The position numbers and the translations under genes were made by a program. Source: CAVQEG01 sp963711465 (GTDB lineage Bacteria > Bacteroidota > Ignavibacteria > OLB7). Taken from it: 64,000 nucleotides of DNA. Below the pieces are notes generated by a model. That model was not told where the DNA came from and made no database searches. It saw only the letters and a list, made by a program, of their open reading frames with translations. Location of the stretch: positions 2,790,001-2,854,000 of the forward strand of contig CAVQEG010000001.1 of assembly GCA_963711465.1 (NCBI GenBank). Direction: 5' to 3'. Each line of letters starts with the position of its first letter. Within the stretch, counting starts at the first letter, position 1. Positions 43,840 to 53,147 of the stretch are shown here, in pieces.

Positions 43840-45828
43840 CCGTTGAATTTCTTCTCCCTGGTCCTCCTGTCGCTCGCCAGTCGAACGGATTTGAAGTTGT
43901 CCATGATCGCCGTGCGACCACCACAGAAGACCTCGAAGTATTCTTTCGGAATCGACGCATCGCCGTTGGCCAGGTAGAGCAGCGTACCGACCGAACCGTC
44001 GGAGAAGCGGATGGTGATCGACACATTGTCGGCGTTGCGCACCGCGACGTTGCCCGAGCCGATTGCCGCGGCGTAGACCGAGACGGGACGGGCGTCGGTG
44101 ATGAACTGCATGCAGTCGATGAAGTGGCATCCCTCGCCGATGATGCGGCCGCCCTGCGCTTCGGACTGCACCCAGCTTTCCGGCTTGATGAATCCGGCGT
44201 TGACGCGGTAGAGCATCACCTTCGGTTCGGCCGTCTCACCGATGTGCCGCTTCATCTCGATGAGCGGCGCGCTGAATCGACGGTTGAATCCCACCATCAC
44301 CCGCCCGTCCTTCTCCTCGACCAGGCCGACGATGCGCGCGAGCTCCTCGCGGCTGATCGCCAGCGGTTTCTCGACGAACACCTGTCGTCCCGCCTCCAGC
44401 GCGCGGGCGACGTATTCTCCATGCGTGTCGTGGTGCGTGGCGATGAACACCGCGTTCGCCGCCGCCTCACCGAGCACCGCGTCGAGGTCGGTCGAGGCCT
44501 GTTCGAATCCGAAGCGTTCGGCGACGGTGCGGGCGTTGACGGAGGTCGAGGTCATCACCGAAACCAGCCGCGCGCCCGACTCCTTCACCGGCGGCAGCAG
44601 GAAGCTCTGCGCGAAATTCCCCGCACCGATGAACGAGACGCCGAGCGACTCGACCGCGCCGCGGGTGGCGCCACCGAGCCGCACGTTGCGGCGCAGCACG
44701 TCCGCCTCGCGCTCCGGATAGGTGAGCACGATGCCGATGTATTTCTCGGAGGTCTTGCCGGTGATCATGTCGTAGGCGCGTGAGGCCTCGGAGATCGGTA
44801 TCCGGTGCGTGATCATCCGCTTCACGTCGAGCCGTCCCGCGTCGATCAGATCGAGTACCGCCTCCATGTTCCTCCCCTCGGTCCAGCGCACGAACGCGAT
44901 CGGGTAGTCGTGGCCTCCCTCTTCATAGGTGGGATCGTACCGCCCCGGTCCGTAACTGCAGGCGATGGTGATCTCGAGTTCCTTTTCATAGAACGGAGAG
45001 CGGGGAATGTCCATACCGCTGACGCCGACGACGACGACGCGTCCGCGCTTGCGCGCCGCGTCGATAGCCAGCTGCATCGGCGCGTTGGAACTCGTACTGG
45101 CGGTGAGGATCACGGCGTCGGCACCGACGCCACGCGTGAAGTCGACGATGTCGTCGGCGGCACTCTCACCGCTGATCGCCACGCGATCGGCGCCGAACTC
45201 GCGGGCGCGGGCGAACTGGCCCTCATTGATATCGAGCCCGATCACCCGGCAGCCGGCGGCCTTCAGCAGCTGCACGGTCAGCTGGCCCAGCAGCCCGAGG
45301 CCGACGACGGCGACGGATTCACCGAGCGAGAACCTTCGCCTGACGAACGCCCTGCATGGCGATGGCGCCGAGCGTGGTGAAGGCGGCCTCCTCGAATGAC
45401 ACCTTCTCCGGCATTCGCACCACGAGGTTCTTCGGCACGGCAATCACCTCCGCGTGCGAGGCGTAGCCGGCACCGGCGCAGGCGACGCGATCACCGGGAG
45501 CGAATTCATCACAGCCAGATTCGACGACCACGCCCGCGGCGGAGTACCCGAGCGCCTTGTAGCTGTCGAGGCGGGAGCGAACCTTGTCGATGGTATTCAT
45601 CACTCCCTCCTTCTTCGCCGTATCGATCACCTGTCTGACGAGATCGGGTCGCATGCGCGCGCGCTGGAGCATCGACGACTGCGCGGTGGCGACCGAGGTG
45701 CGTTCGGTGCCGGCGGAGATCAGCGAGGCGTGCGTGCGGACGACGACCATGCCGGGTTTGAGCACGGGAGCCGGGAGATCGGCCACGGTCAGATCACCGG
45801 TCTTCTGATGCTGGATTGCCTGGAGCAT
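43686..45828 (-). pseudogene. Two-domain dehydrogenase/oxidoreductase (zinc-type MDR plus Gfo/Idh/MocA), frameshifted
   Basis: Together the two reading frames encode a ~710-residue protein. The N-terminal part (45828-45319, MLQAIQHQKTGDLTVADLP ... AAFTTLGAIAMQGVRQAKV) is an alcohol-dehydrogenase-like GroES domain. The second part continues with the Rossmann domain (VAVVGLGLLGQLTVQLL) and then a Gfo/Idh/MocA oxidoreductase (VSFIGAGNFAQSFLLP, FVEKPLAIS, GFNRRFSAPL, GEGCHFIDCMQF). The phase changes at about 45328-45336, consistent with one extra base. Such fused enzymes usually sit in surface-polysaccharide loci, as here. Whether this is a true mutation or a sequencing error cannot be decided from one read. 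Co-directional with the flippase gene. Confidence 0.8.
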
Positions 45829-45903
45829 TGGGCAGGATAGGGCTGTGAAGAATTGAGGAAAAAAAATTAGCCCGCGTCGGCCGGACCACGATGCTTCAGT
45901 GCG

Positions 45904-47229
45904 TTACGCCTGCGAGCGGCCGAACACGCGGTTCATCGCGCGCGATAGGAATGCGGCCGCATCGCGCCAGCGACCGAAGGCACCTGTGAGACTGAAGGGA
46001 ACGCGGCGCGAGACCGCGACGGTCGAGAAGGTGGCCAGTGTCGCGTAGCTGGCAACGAGCGTCAGTGCGGCGCCGATGGCACCGAGGGGAGGAACGAGGA
46101 TGAACGCGAAGACGAAGAAGAGCGCTGCGGCAGTGAACGTCACGCGGAAGACGCTGCGCACGGCCCCGAGTCCGGTCAGCACGCTCACATTCAAATTGAA
46201 CGGGATGGCCAGTGCGGCGAGACTCATCACGCGGAAGATCGTCGGCACTTCCTGGTAGGAATGCGGGTAGATGAGTCCGAAGAGCCGCGCCGTCGGACCG
46301 ATCCAGATGAAGAGGACGACGGGAGCGACGACGATGGCAGTGAAGCCGATCATCTTCTCGACGAGCACGACGAGTTCCTCGCGACGATGTTCGGTGGCCA
46401 GCCGCGCGACGGCGGGATAGACGAAGAGCGCGCCGGCATCGCGGAGGGCTTCGAAGCCGCGGAAGAACTTCTTGGCGACGTCGTAGTTGCCGACCACGGC
46501 GGACGAGGCGAAGAGGCCGAGCACGAGCAGGTCGGTCTGCGTCTGCGCGGCGACGGTACCGGCGGAACCGAACTGTGCGGCGCCGAAGGAGAGCATTTCC
46601 CGGGCGGTGCGGCGTTCGATGTGACGTGTCAGCCGGACGGCGCGGCCGTAGAGGGCGATGCCGATGAGTGAGGACATGCCGCTGGCGATCGCGCTGACGA
46701 CCATCATGTCACGCGCGTCGACGAGCAGTCCCTGCCACCATCCGATGAGGATCATCACGACGGTCGAGCCGATCCATCCGGCGTCGATGAGAAAGATCGC
46801 CCGGGTGTCGATGTGCAGCTGCGAGACCTTCAGGAAGTACTGGCGCAGCAGGAATCCGGCAGCCACGATCGGAAAGAGGCTCAGCGTACCGGCCAGTTCG
46901 GGCGCGTTCAGCACCGATGCGATTCCGACGCGGGAGAACCAGACGGCGACGGTGCAGAGGGTGATGAACGACACGTGCAGGAGCGCCGAGACGGTCATCG
47001 CCTGCGCGCGCCGATCCTCACGCATGCCGAAGTTGACCATCGCCTGCAGCGACAGACCGTCGGAGAGCATGTAGATGACGTTGAGAATCGCGGTGGCGAG
47101 GATGTAGACGCCGTAGTTCGTTTCGCCGATCACCTTGGTCACGACGATGGTCGCGGCGAGCATCGGGATGTACAGCAGCTTGTCCGCCGTCGACCAGGCC
47201 GCCTTGCCTATGTGTTCGGAGAGCTTCAA
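45904..47229 (-). CDS. Polysaccharide flippase-like membrane protein (Wzx/MATE type)
   Basis: 441 residues with 11-12 predicted membrane spans, beginning KLSEHIGKAAWSTADKLLY. This matches O-antigen/teichuronic-type flippases of the MOP superfamily (VIGETNYGVYILATAILNVIY, LIYPHSYQEVPTIFRVMSL). It would move lipid-linked glycan units across the inner membrane, in line with the neighbouring glycosyltransferases and the UXS-like enzyme. It begins 48 bp after ruvX and precedes the oxidoreductase on the same strand, so the three may share a transcript. Confidence 0.8.
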   Translation of the reverse strand: MKLSEHIGKAAWSTADKLLYIPMLAATIVVTKVIGETNYGVYILATAILNVIYMLSDGLSLQAMVNFGMREDRRAQAMTVSALLHVSFITLCTVAVWFSRVGIASVLNAPELAGTLSLFPIVAAGFLLRQYFLKVSQLHIDTRAIFLIDAGWIGSTVVMILIGWWQGLLVDARDMMVVSAIASGMSSLIGIALYGRAVRLTRHIERRTAREMLSFGAAQFGSAGTVAAQTQTDLLVLGLFASSAVVGNYDVAKKFFRGFEALRDAGALFVYPAVARLATEHRREELVVLVEKMIGFTAIVVAPVVLFIWIGPTARLFGLIYPHSYQEVPTIFRVMSLAALAIPFNLNVSVLTGLGAVRSVFRVTFTAAALFFVFAFILVPPLGAIGAALTLVASYATLATFSTVAVSRRVPFSLTGAFGRWRDAAAFLSRAMNRVFGRSQA

Positions 47230-47277
47230 GAAGGTGTGAGAATCGGACCCGGACCCCGGCGGAGCGACACGATCGTA

Positions 47278-47772
47278 TCAGTCGCGGATCCAGCCGATGC
47301 TGCTGCCGGAGCTGCCCGCCCGGTTCTCCCGTGAGGAGTGCCCGCTCGGATTACGGCGATGGGCCTCGGAGTCGAGGAACTCCTGCAGAATGATCGACGC
47401 CGCCCACAGATCGGTCGTTCCCTTCGACTTGCGGCGCTTCTTGCGGACGCCGTTGGCGACCATCTGCGAGACGGCTCGCCTCGAGGTGTAGGATTCATCC
47501 CAGTCGACGATCGGTACGCTCAGCACCCGCTCGAGTTCGTCGCGGAACTCGCGCACGCGATCATACGTCGGCGAGTCCACGTTGCGATCGACCGGATAGG
47601 GGACCCCCAGCACCACCGCGCCCACGTCCTCCTTCTCGACGATCCGCGCGATCTGATCTGCCAGATCCCTCGTGCTCGGGATCACCTTGTAGGGGGAGGC
47701 GAACATCCCCATTTCATCGGAGAGGGCCAGCCCCACCCGCACGGTTCCAAAGTCTATTCCTAGCGCACGCAT
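47278..47772 (-). CDS. ruvX: YqgF/RuvX-family Holliday junction resolvase-like nuclease
   Basis: 164 residues from the ATG at 47772 (MRALGIDFGTVRVGLALSD), with the RNase H-like D7, VVLGVPYPVD and DESYTSRRAV motifs. The family acts in pre-16S rRNA 5'-end processing and is a putative resolvase. The C-terminus has an extra ~30-residue polar tail (SGHSSRENRAGSSGSS). The open frame extends upstream to 47940 but that part is not conserved-looking. Confidence 0.9.
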   Translation of the reverse strand: MRALGIDFGTVRVGLALSDEMGMFASPYKVIPSTRDLADQIARIVEKEDVGAVVLGVPYPVDRNVDSPTYDRVREFRDELERVLSVPIVDWDESYTSRRAVSQMVANGVRKKRRKSKGTTDLWAASIILQEFLDSEAHRRNPSGHSSRENRAGSSGSSIGWIRD

Positions 47773-47817
47773 ACTCGACACCGTCGAAAATGAATTCATC
47801 GACGCGACTGAATCCGG

Positions 47818-47825
47818 CCAACATA
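47818..47825 (-). promoter_or_regulatory. Possible -7 box for ruvX
   Basis: TATGTTGG on the minus strand lies about 46 bases upstream of the ruvX start and has the TAnnTT-G form seen at ffh. A -33 box is not clear (ACTG at the expected distance). Low confidence. Confidence 0.3.
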
Positions 47826-47875
47826 CCGCTAATTTCACCGCCCCGCAGTTAGAAGATGTTGGACAACACTCTGGC

Positions 47876-48187
47876 ATGGACGATTTCAGCTGGAAAGTGA
47901 TTGAAGCGGTGATGCGCATCCCCGTCGGACGCGTCAGCACCTACGGCGCGATCGCGCGGCATGTCGGCGCCGGCCGCTCGGCACGGCTGGTGGGTCACGT
48001 GCTCAACACGGTCGGCGCCGAGATGGACGTGCCGTGTCATCGCGTGGTCAACCGCAATGGCGAGTTGACCGGACGGATGCACTTCGCGACGCCGTCGTTG
48101 ATGCGCGAGCTTCTGGAGGCCGAGGGCGTCGCCTTCGTCGGTGATGCGGTCGATTTGCCACTCCACTTCTGGGATCCCGAGTCGTAG
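47876..48187 (+). CDS. Short MGMT/ATL-type DNA alkylation-repair-like protein
   Basis: 103 residues corresponding only to the C-terminal DNA-binding/active-site domain of O6-alkylguanine transferases: VGRVSTYGAIARHVGAG, LVGHVLNTV and PCHRVVNRNGELTG. The acceptor cysteine of PCHRV is present at residue 54, unlike in typical alkyltransferase-like (ATL) proteins, where it is usually Trp or Ala. It could be a minimal alkyltransferase or an ATL-like damage sensor. Divergent from ruvX. Its 3' end faces the outer-membrane gene across a terminator at 48209-48237. Confidence 0.85.
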   Translation: MDDFSWKVIEAVMRIPVGRVSTYGAIARHVGAGRSARLVGHVLNTVGAEMDVPCHRVVNRNGELTGRMHFATPSLMRELLEAEGVAFVGDAVDLPLHFWDPES

Positions 48188-48208
48188 CCGATTCGGTCGA
48201 ACAAAAAA

Positions 48209-48237
48209 AATCCCGGCCGGGGGGGACGGCCGGGATT
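48209..48237. terminator. Bidirectional intrinsic terminator
   Basis: A perfect 11-bp stem (48209-48219 with 48227-48237) with a G-rich loop, flanked on the left by a run of eight A, which is a U-run for the minus-strand gene at 48305, and on the right by GTT. It separates two convergent genes. Confidence 0.85.
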
Positions 48238-48304
48238 GTTCCCTTGGTATGACGCGCTTCGATCGCGGGTCGCGACCGATGTCGCGTGCGGGTTCGTCGT
48301 CGAT

Positions 48305-48871
48305 TTACTCGAAGAAGAACTCGACGCCGACGACGCCGCCGCGCAGACCGAAGTTGGCGTGGATCGGCTCCGGCGACAGTTGTGCATCGACCAGATTCAC
48401 ATGACCGTAGACGCCGACGTTCGGGTTGAAGAAGTACTCACCACCGGCCGCGAGATAGGTACGGACCTCGGGATCCGGCAGCGTCGAGCTGACGCTGGGA
48501 TCGGTGGTATTGGTCGCGTCGTCCTTCAGGTTCACATCGAGTGAACCGCTGTTCGGCTTGATGACGCCGACCGCGCCATAGATGTACGGCTTGATCATGC
48601 CATTGCCGAAGAGGTACTTCGCGTATGGTCCGAAGTTGTACGCATTGTCCGACGTCGACTGGTTGGCCATGAAATCCATGTTCAGATTGACACCGACCTG
48701 GAATGCAGGATTCAGGGCGTACTGCACATGCAGACCAGCGTTGTTGATACCGAATCCGAAGGCGTTGTTCGGACTCATGTTCGTCGTATTGGGCGTCAGC
48801 TGCGCGTTCGACGGAATCGCTGCCGCCGCACACAGAAGGGCCACCACCAGAGCGATTGCTTTCGTACGCAT
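48305..48871 (-). CDS. Small outer-membrane beta-barrel protein
   Basis: 188 residues. A signal peptide (AIALVVALLCAAAAIPSNAQ) is followed by alternating amphipathic strands (FGFGINNAGLHVQYAL, FQVGVNLNMDFM, YNFGPYAKYLF, IKPYIYGAVGVI, RTYLAAGGEYFFN, VYGHVNLVDAQL) and ends in VVGVEFFFE. This is the pattern of an 8-stranded OmpA/OMP_b-brl-type barrel. AGGAAGGAATC precedes the ATG at 48871. Role unknown. Confidence 0.75.
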   Translation of the reverse strand: MRTKAIALVVALLCAAAAIPSNAQLTPNTTNMSPNNAFGFGINNAGLHVQYALNPAFQVGVNLNMDFMANQSTSDNAYNFGPYAKYLFGNGMIKPYIYGAVGVIKPNSGSLDVNLKDDATNTTDPSVSSTLPDPEVRTYLAAGGEYFFNPNVGVYGHVNLVDAQLSPEPIHANFGLRGGVVGVEFFFE

Positions 48872-49174
48872 GATTCCTTCCTCTCATATGATATATGGTA
48901 CAGGGTGCTCTTTCTGCCGCGCGGGGGGATCGATCCGTCCGTCACGGCGCCGCCTCTCGGGCGGACGGTCGGAACGTATCCGAGGGCGGGTTCCTCGTTC
49001 GGTTCCCGCCGCGACGGACGTCGTTCGCGACGCGCTATGGCCGAGGGTCGCAAGGGGTGTGCCAGCCGATCGGACCGGTAAAGAGAGAAAGGAATCGGTG
49101 GGAATTCGGAGCGTCCGGCGGCATGATTCTTTCGATGGCGGAGGCGCTTCGCAACATCCATCGACAGACAGAAC
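48872..49174. other. Divergent intergenic region between the barrel and UXS-like genes
   Basis: It should contain promoters for both genes. An AT-rich patch (48887-48900, CATATGATATATGG) lies directly upstream of the barrel gene and may hold its promoter. The open frames crossing this region are Arg-rich shadows. Confidence 0.4.
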
Positions 49175-50206
49175 ATGCCACGCACACTCATTACCGGCGG
49201 CGCCGGATTTCTCGGATCGTACCTCTGTGAGCGCCTCATCGGCGAGGGACACGAGGTGATCTGCATGGACAACCTCATCACGGGAAGCTCCGACAACATC
49301 GCGCACCTCTTCGGCCACCCTCGCTTCGAATTCGTGCAGTACGACGTGACGAACTTCATTCACGTGCGCGGTCATCTCGACTACGTGCTGCATTTCGCCA
49401 GTCCGGCATCGCCGCGCGACTACCTCGAGTATCCCATTCAGACACTCAAGGTGGGATCGCTCGGTACGCACAAGGCGCTGGGTCTCGCCAAGAGCAAGCG
49501 GGCGCGCCTTCTGCTGGCTTCCACCTCGGAGGTGTACGGCGATCCGCTCGTACACCCGCAGACCGAGGACTACTGGGGCAACGTCAATCCGGTCGGAATC
49601 CGTGGCGTCTACGACGAAGCCAAACGGTTCGCCGAAGCCATCACCATGGCATACCAGCGATACCACGGAGTCGAAACACGCATCGTGCGGATCTTCAACA
49701 CCTACGGACCGCGTATGCGCATCGACGACGGCCGCGCCATCCCCGCCTTCATGTCGCAGGCGATCGCCAACGAACCGATCACGGTCTTCGGTGACGGACA
49801 CCAGACGCGGTCGATCTGCTTCGTCGACGATCTAGTCGACGGCATCTACCGTCTGCTGATCTCCGAGGAGTCCGAGCCGGTGAACATCGGCAACCCGCAG
49901 GAGCTCACGATGCTCCAGCTTGCCGAGGAGATCCGCGAGCTGGCCGGCAGCTCGAGTGAGATCGTCTTCGATCCTCTGCCACGCGACGATCCGAAAAAGC
50001 GTCGGCCGAACATCGACAAGGCGCGCGAGGCACTCGGATGGCAGCCGCGCATCGACCGCCGCGACGGACTTCGCCGGACGCTGACCTACTTCCGCGAGCG
50101 CATCGAGCAGCGCAGCGCAGCGGCTCATCCGCGAGCGCAGGCACACTCATACGCAGCACCGCCCTCCGGAGCGATCCTCGAGCCCGACAGCCCACCACGA
50201 GCATAG
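49175..50206 (+). CDS. UDP-glucuronate decarboxylase (UDP-xylose synthase)-like SDR enzyme
   Basis: 343 residues, extended SDR fold. It has the NAD-binding motif TGGAGFLGS (7-15), HFASPASPRDY, STSEVYGDP and the catalytic Y146-x-x-x-K150 (VYDEAKR), then RIFNTYGPRM, SICFVDDLVDGI and RRPNIDKAREALGW. This set matches UXS enzymes, which decarboxylate UDP-glucuronate to UDP-xylose for surface glycans. The last ~30 residues are a low-complexity tail. Consistent with the nearby glycosyltransferases and flippase. Confidence 0.88.
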   Translation: MPRTLITGGAGFLGSYLCERLIGEGHEVICMDNLITGSSDNIAHLFGHPRFEFVQYDVTNFIHVRGHLDYVLHFASPASPRDYLEYPIQTLKVGSLGTHKALGLAKSKRARLLLASTSEVYGDPLVHPQTEDYWGNVNPVGIRGVYDEAKRFAEAITMAYQRYHGVETRIVRIFNTYGPRMRIDDGRAIPAFMSQAIANEPITVFGDGHQTRSICFVDDLVDGIYRLLISEESEPVNIGNPQELTMLQLAEEIRELAGSSSEIVFDPLPRDDPKKRRPNIDKAREALGWQPRIDRRDGLRRTLTYFRERIEQRSAAAHPRAQAHSYAAPPSGAILEPDSPPRA

Positions 50207-50442
50207 GCGAGCTCCGGCACCCCGGACCACCCCCCCAAACCGGCCCCCTCGGTGCCCGACGCTCCCCCAAGGCCCGGAGGGCCGCCCTCCCTTTGCCCAC
50301 GGCTACGCCGTGGGTATTCGATACCCACTCCCACCCGAGCGCGAATCTCGAGTCACGCCCACCTCGAGTTGCGCCCGCCCCTACCAAGAGTTGTGCTCTC
50401 CCCCCTCCCTCGATTCGCCCCACTCTCGAGCATCGCGCCGTA
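50207..50442. other. Intergenic region
   Basis: Positions 50207-50442 hold no gene. The stretch is C-rich (including CACCCCCCCA at about 50229), and a short inverted repeat near 50290-50312 (CCCACGGC...GCCGTGGG) could act as a terminator for the UXS-like gene. Confidence 0.45.
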
Positions 50443-51567
50443 TCAGCGCTGCTGCGCCATCGTCCGTGTCGTGTCGTCGTAGTGGAAATCGGCGAGGAAG
50501 AGATTGGTCTCCCCCGGCTTCGCGTCGTTCCTGTTCGAGGCGAAGATGAGCTTCTTCCCATCGTGGGTGAACATCGGGAAGCCGTCGAAGGATTCGCCGT
50601 AGGTGATACGCCGCATGTCCGTGCCGTCGGAGCGGATCATGTACAGATCGAAGTTCCGCCCCAGCGAATCCGCCACGTTGCTCGCGAAGATGATGTGCAC
50701 GCCGTCGGGATGCCAGAACGGCGCGAAGTTGGCCGCCCCGTTGTTGGTGATCTGCCGCATGTTCTTCCCATCGGCATCCATCACGTAGATCTCCATCTCG
50801 GTCGGCCGCACGAGATTCTGCTTCAGCAGTGCGCGATAGGTTTCCAGCTCCTTTCCCGTGGGGCGACTTGCGCGGAAGACGAGCTTCGTGCCATCCCAGG
50901 AATAGAACGCACCGCCGTCATAGCCCGGTTCGTTGGTGAGCCGGCGCACATCCGATCCGTCGAGATTCATCGAGTAGAGCTCCAGGTCGCCGCTGCGCAT
51001 GGAGGTGAAGACGATCCTGTCGCCGGTCGGGGAGACGGTGGCCTCGGCGTCGTATCCGGGCGAATCGGTCAGGCGTCCGATCAGGTGGCCGGCGGTGTCG
51101 GCCTCGAAGATGTCGTAGCCGGGATAGATCGCCCAGACGTAGCCCTTGCTGAAGTCGGGTCGCGGCGGACAGTTGGTATCGGCCATGTGCGTCGAGGCGT
51201 AGAGCACCACCGAGTCGCCCGGAAGGAAGTAGCTGCAGGTCGTGCGTCCCTTCCCCGTCGAGATCCGATGTTCCCTGCCGGTCGCCAGATCGTAGAGGTA
51301 GATCTGATCGCACTCTTCGCCTGCCGCGGGATGCGTGCGCTGGTAGACGAACCGGGTCTCGTCGAAGCTGAAGTACCCCTCGGCGTTCTCGCCGCCGAAG
51401 GTGAGCTGGCGGACGTTCGACAGGTACGGTTCCTCACCAGGAAGCACGAGCGAGTCGGCGACGGCAGTGGAAGCGACATCCGTGGAGTCACTCGTCGTTC
51501 CGGGACGATCGGTCGATTCGCAGGCGGCAAGCGCAAGTGCCGCGATAAGAAGGATCAGGTAGCGCAT
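50443..51567 (-). CDS. PD40/TolB-like beta-propeller lipoprotein
   Basis: 374 residues. The N-terminus is a lipoprotein signal with lipobox LAAC (Cys at 16). The rest is a TolB-type propeller made of PD40/WD40-like blades: YFSFDETRFVYQR, VSPTGDRIVFTSMRSGDLELYSMNLDGSD, YSWDGTKLVFRASR, FWHPDGVHIIFASN and FTHDGKKLIFASNR. Probably anchored in the outer membrane, facing the periplasm or outside. Substrate unknown. Located in a run of minus-strand genes with a PLP decarboxylase and an S9 peptidase. Confidence 0.82.
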   Translation of the reverse strand: MRYLILLIAALALAACESTDRPGTTSDSTDVASTAVADSLVLPGEEPYLSNVRQLTFGGENAEGYFSFDETRFVYQRTHPAAGEECDQIYLYDLATGREHRISTGKGRTTCSYFLPGDSVVLYASTHMADTNCPPRPDFSKGYVWAIYPGYDIFEADTAGHLIGRLTDSPGYDAEATVSPTGDRIVFTSMRSGDLELYSMNLDGSDVRRLTNEPGYDGGAFYSWDGTKLVFRASRPTGKELETYRALLKQNLVRPTEMEIYVMDADGKNMRQITNNGAANFAPFWHPDGVHIIFASNVADSLGRNFDLYMIRSDGTDMRRITYGESFDGFPMFTHDGKKLIFASNRNDAKPGETNLFLADFHYDDTTRTMAQQR

Positions 51568-51696
51568 GGACGCACCATTGGAGAAGTGATGTGGTAGAAG
51601 TGATGCAGCGGAGTTACTCGAACAGATTTGAGCGGTCGTTGACGTGCAAAGGAGAATTCCGTCGGGAGTCCCGAAGCGGATGCACCGGCACCGGAT

Positions 51697-53067
51697 TCAG
51701 CTCGCTTCATCGAGTAACCGGAGCGTTCGATCGATGTCGGCTTCGGTGGTCCTTGGATTGATGGTGCACAGCCGCAGCACGCTGCGGGAGTCGACGACGG
51801 TGGTGATCACCATTGCGTCTCCGCCGGCGTTCACGCTACGGGCGATGCGACGCTGCGCCCCGTCGTCGGCATCGCGTCGACGGAAAGTAACCACCGCGAG
51901 CGAGGCCGGCGTCACCACCTCCCAGCGCGTCGACTCCCGCAGGTGCCGTTCGGCATATTCGGCGCAGGCGATTCCATGGTCGATCGCCCTGGCGAACGCA
52001 TCGGCGCCGAAGACCTGCAGTGACATCCAGAGTTTCAGCGCGCGGAACTGTCTTGTCAGCTGCAGACCGTAGTTGCGGAAGTTCACCTCCTCCGGCGCGC
52101 CCTCGGCCTCGCGCATGTACTCCGCGGTGCTAGCGAACGCATGCGGCAGCGCTTCGCGATCGCGCACCAGAAGGCAGCCGCACTCGAACGGCTGGAAGAG
52201 CCACTTGTGGGGATCGAGCGTCAGCGAATCGGCTCGACCGATGCCGGCGAGCTGGCCGCGGGCCGAAGGAGACAGAGACGCGGCGGCGCCATAGGCACCA
52301 TCGACGTGCAACCAGAGCGATCGATCGTGACAGGTGTCGGCAATCTCCTCGATCGGGTCCACCGCGCCCGTATTCGTCGTTCCCGCATTCGCCACCACCA
52401 TCAACGGTTCGAGTCCCGCCGCACGATCCCGTGCAATCGCCAGACGCAGTGCATCGACGTCCATCCGCTGCCGTTCGGTCGGAATGACACGAAGCCGCTC
52501 TTCTGCAAAGCCGAGCGTTCGACTCGCCTTACGCACCGAGGCGTGGGTCTGATCCGAGCAGTAGATGGTGGCGCGCGGGTCGTGCGCGGTGAAGCGCTGC
52601 TCCCGCGCGGCGACGATCGCCATGAGGTTGGCCACCGAACCTCCGCTGACGAAGAGGCCGCCGGCAGATTCGGGCATCCCGCAGGCGGATCGCAGCCAGT
52701 CGATCGTGACGAGTTCGATCTGGGCGGGACCCGAAGCGACCGACCAGTTACCGGAGAAGGGATTGAACCCGGAAGCGAGCAGATCGGCGATGACACCGAC
52801 GAAGTTGGAGGGACCGGGCACGTATCCGAAGAAGCGGGGATGGCCGACGTTGGCGATGGCGCCGAACACATCGGCGACGACGCGTGCAACCACCGCATCG
52901 GGTTCGGAGGGACGGCGGGGAATCGGTTCGCGGAATGCGGCCTCCAGCGACTCGCGCGAGTCGGTCGTCAGAGCGCGGCTGTCGCCAATCGCCGCGTAGT
53001 GATCCACCACCGCGTCGACGGCACGGTATCCGAGCCGCCGCATTTCATCCGGGGAGAGATCGAGCAT
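51697..53067 (-). CDS. Pyridoxal-phosphate-dependent (aromatic L-amino acid type) decarboxylase
   Basis: 456 residues, group II decarboxylase fold. PLP contacts are visible: SDQTHASVRKA (H175), ANAGTTNTGAVD, HVDGAYG (D256) and the Schiff-base lysine in DPHKW (K288). The overall pattern (GHPRFFGYVPGPSNFVGVIADLL, NPFSGNWSVASGPAQIELV) is that of AADC/tyrosine/tryptophan decarboxylase-like enzymes; the substrate cannot be read from sequence. The start at 53067 (MLDLSPDEMRRLGYRAVD) fits the family. Confidence 0.9.
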   Translation of the reverse strand: MLDLSPDEMRRLGYRAVDAVVDHYAAIGDSRALTTDSRESLEAAFREPIPRRPSEPDAVVARVVADVFGAIANVGHPRFFGYVPGPSNFVGVIADLLASGFNPFSGNWSVASGPAQIELVTIDWLRSACGMPESAGGLFVSGGSVANLMAIVAAREQRFTAHDPRATIYCSDQTHASVRKASRTLGFAEERLRVIPTERQRMDVDALRLAIARDRAAGLEPLMVVANAGTTNTGAVDPIEEIADTCHDRSLWLHVDGAYGAAASLSPSARGQLAGIGRADSLTLDPHKWLFQPFECGCLLVRDREALPHAFASTAEYMREAEGAPEEVNFRNYGLQLTRQFRALKLWMSLQVFGADAFARAIDHGIACAEYAERHLRESTRWEVVTPASLAVVTFRRRDADDGAQRRIARSVNAGGDAMVITTVVDSRSVLRLCTINPRTTEADIDRTLRLLDEAS

Positions 53068-53147
53068 GGCAGATGTGGGTTGGGGGGCGTCGGTTCGGCC
53101 TTTGGTCGACGGTGGCCGGCGATCCTGCGTGGCATGCGAACGGCGAG

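Noticed and set aside
43467..44783. 438-residue plus-strand frame opposite the oxidoreductase
   Set aside because: The minus strand encodes recognisable Gfo/Idh/MocA motifs; the plus frame is Arg/His/Asp-rich noise.
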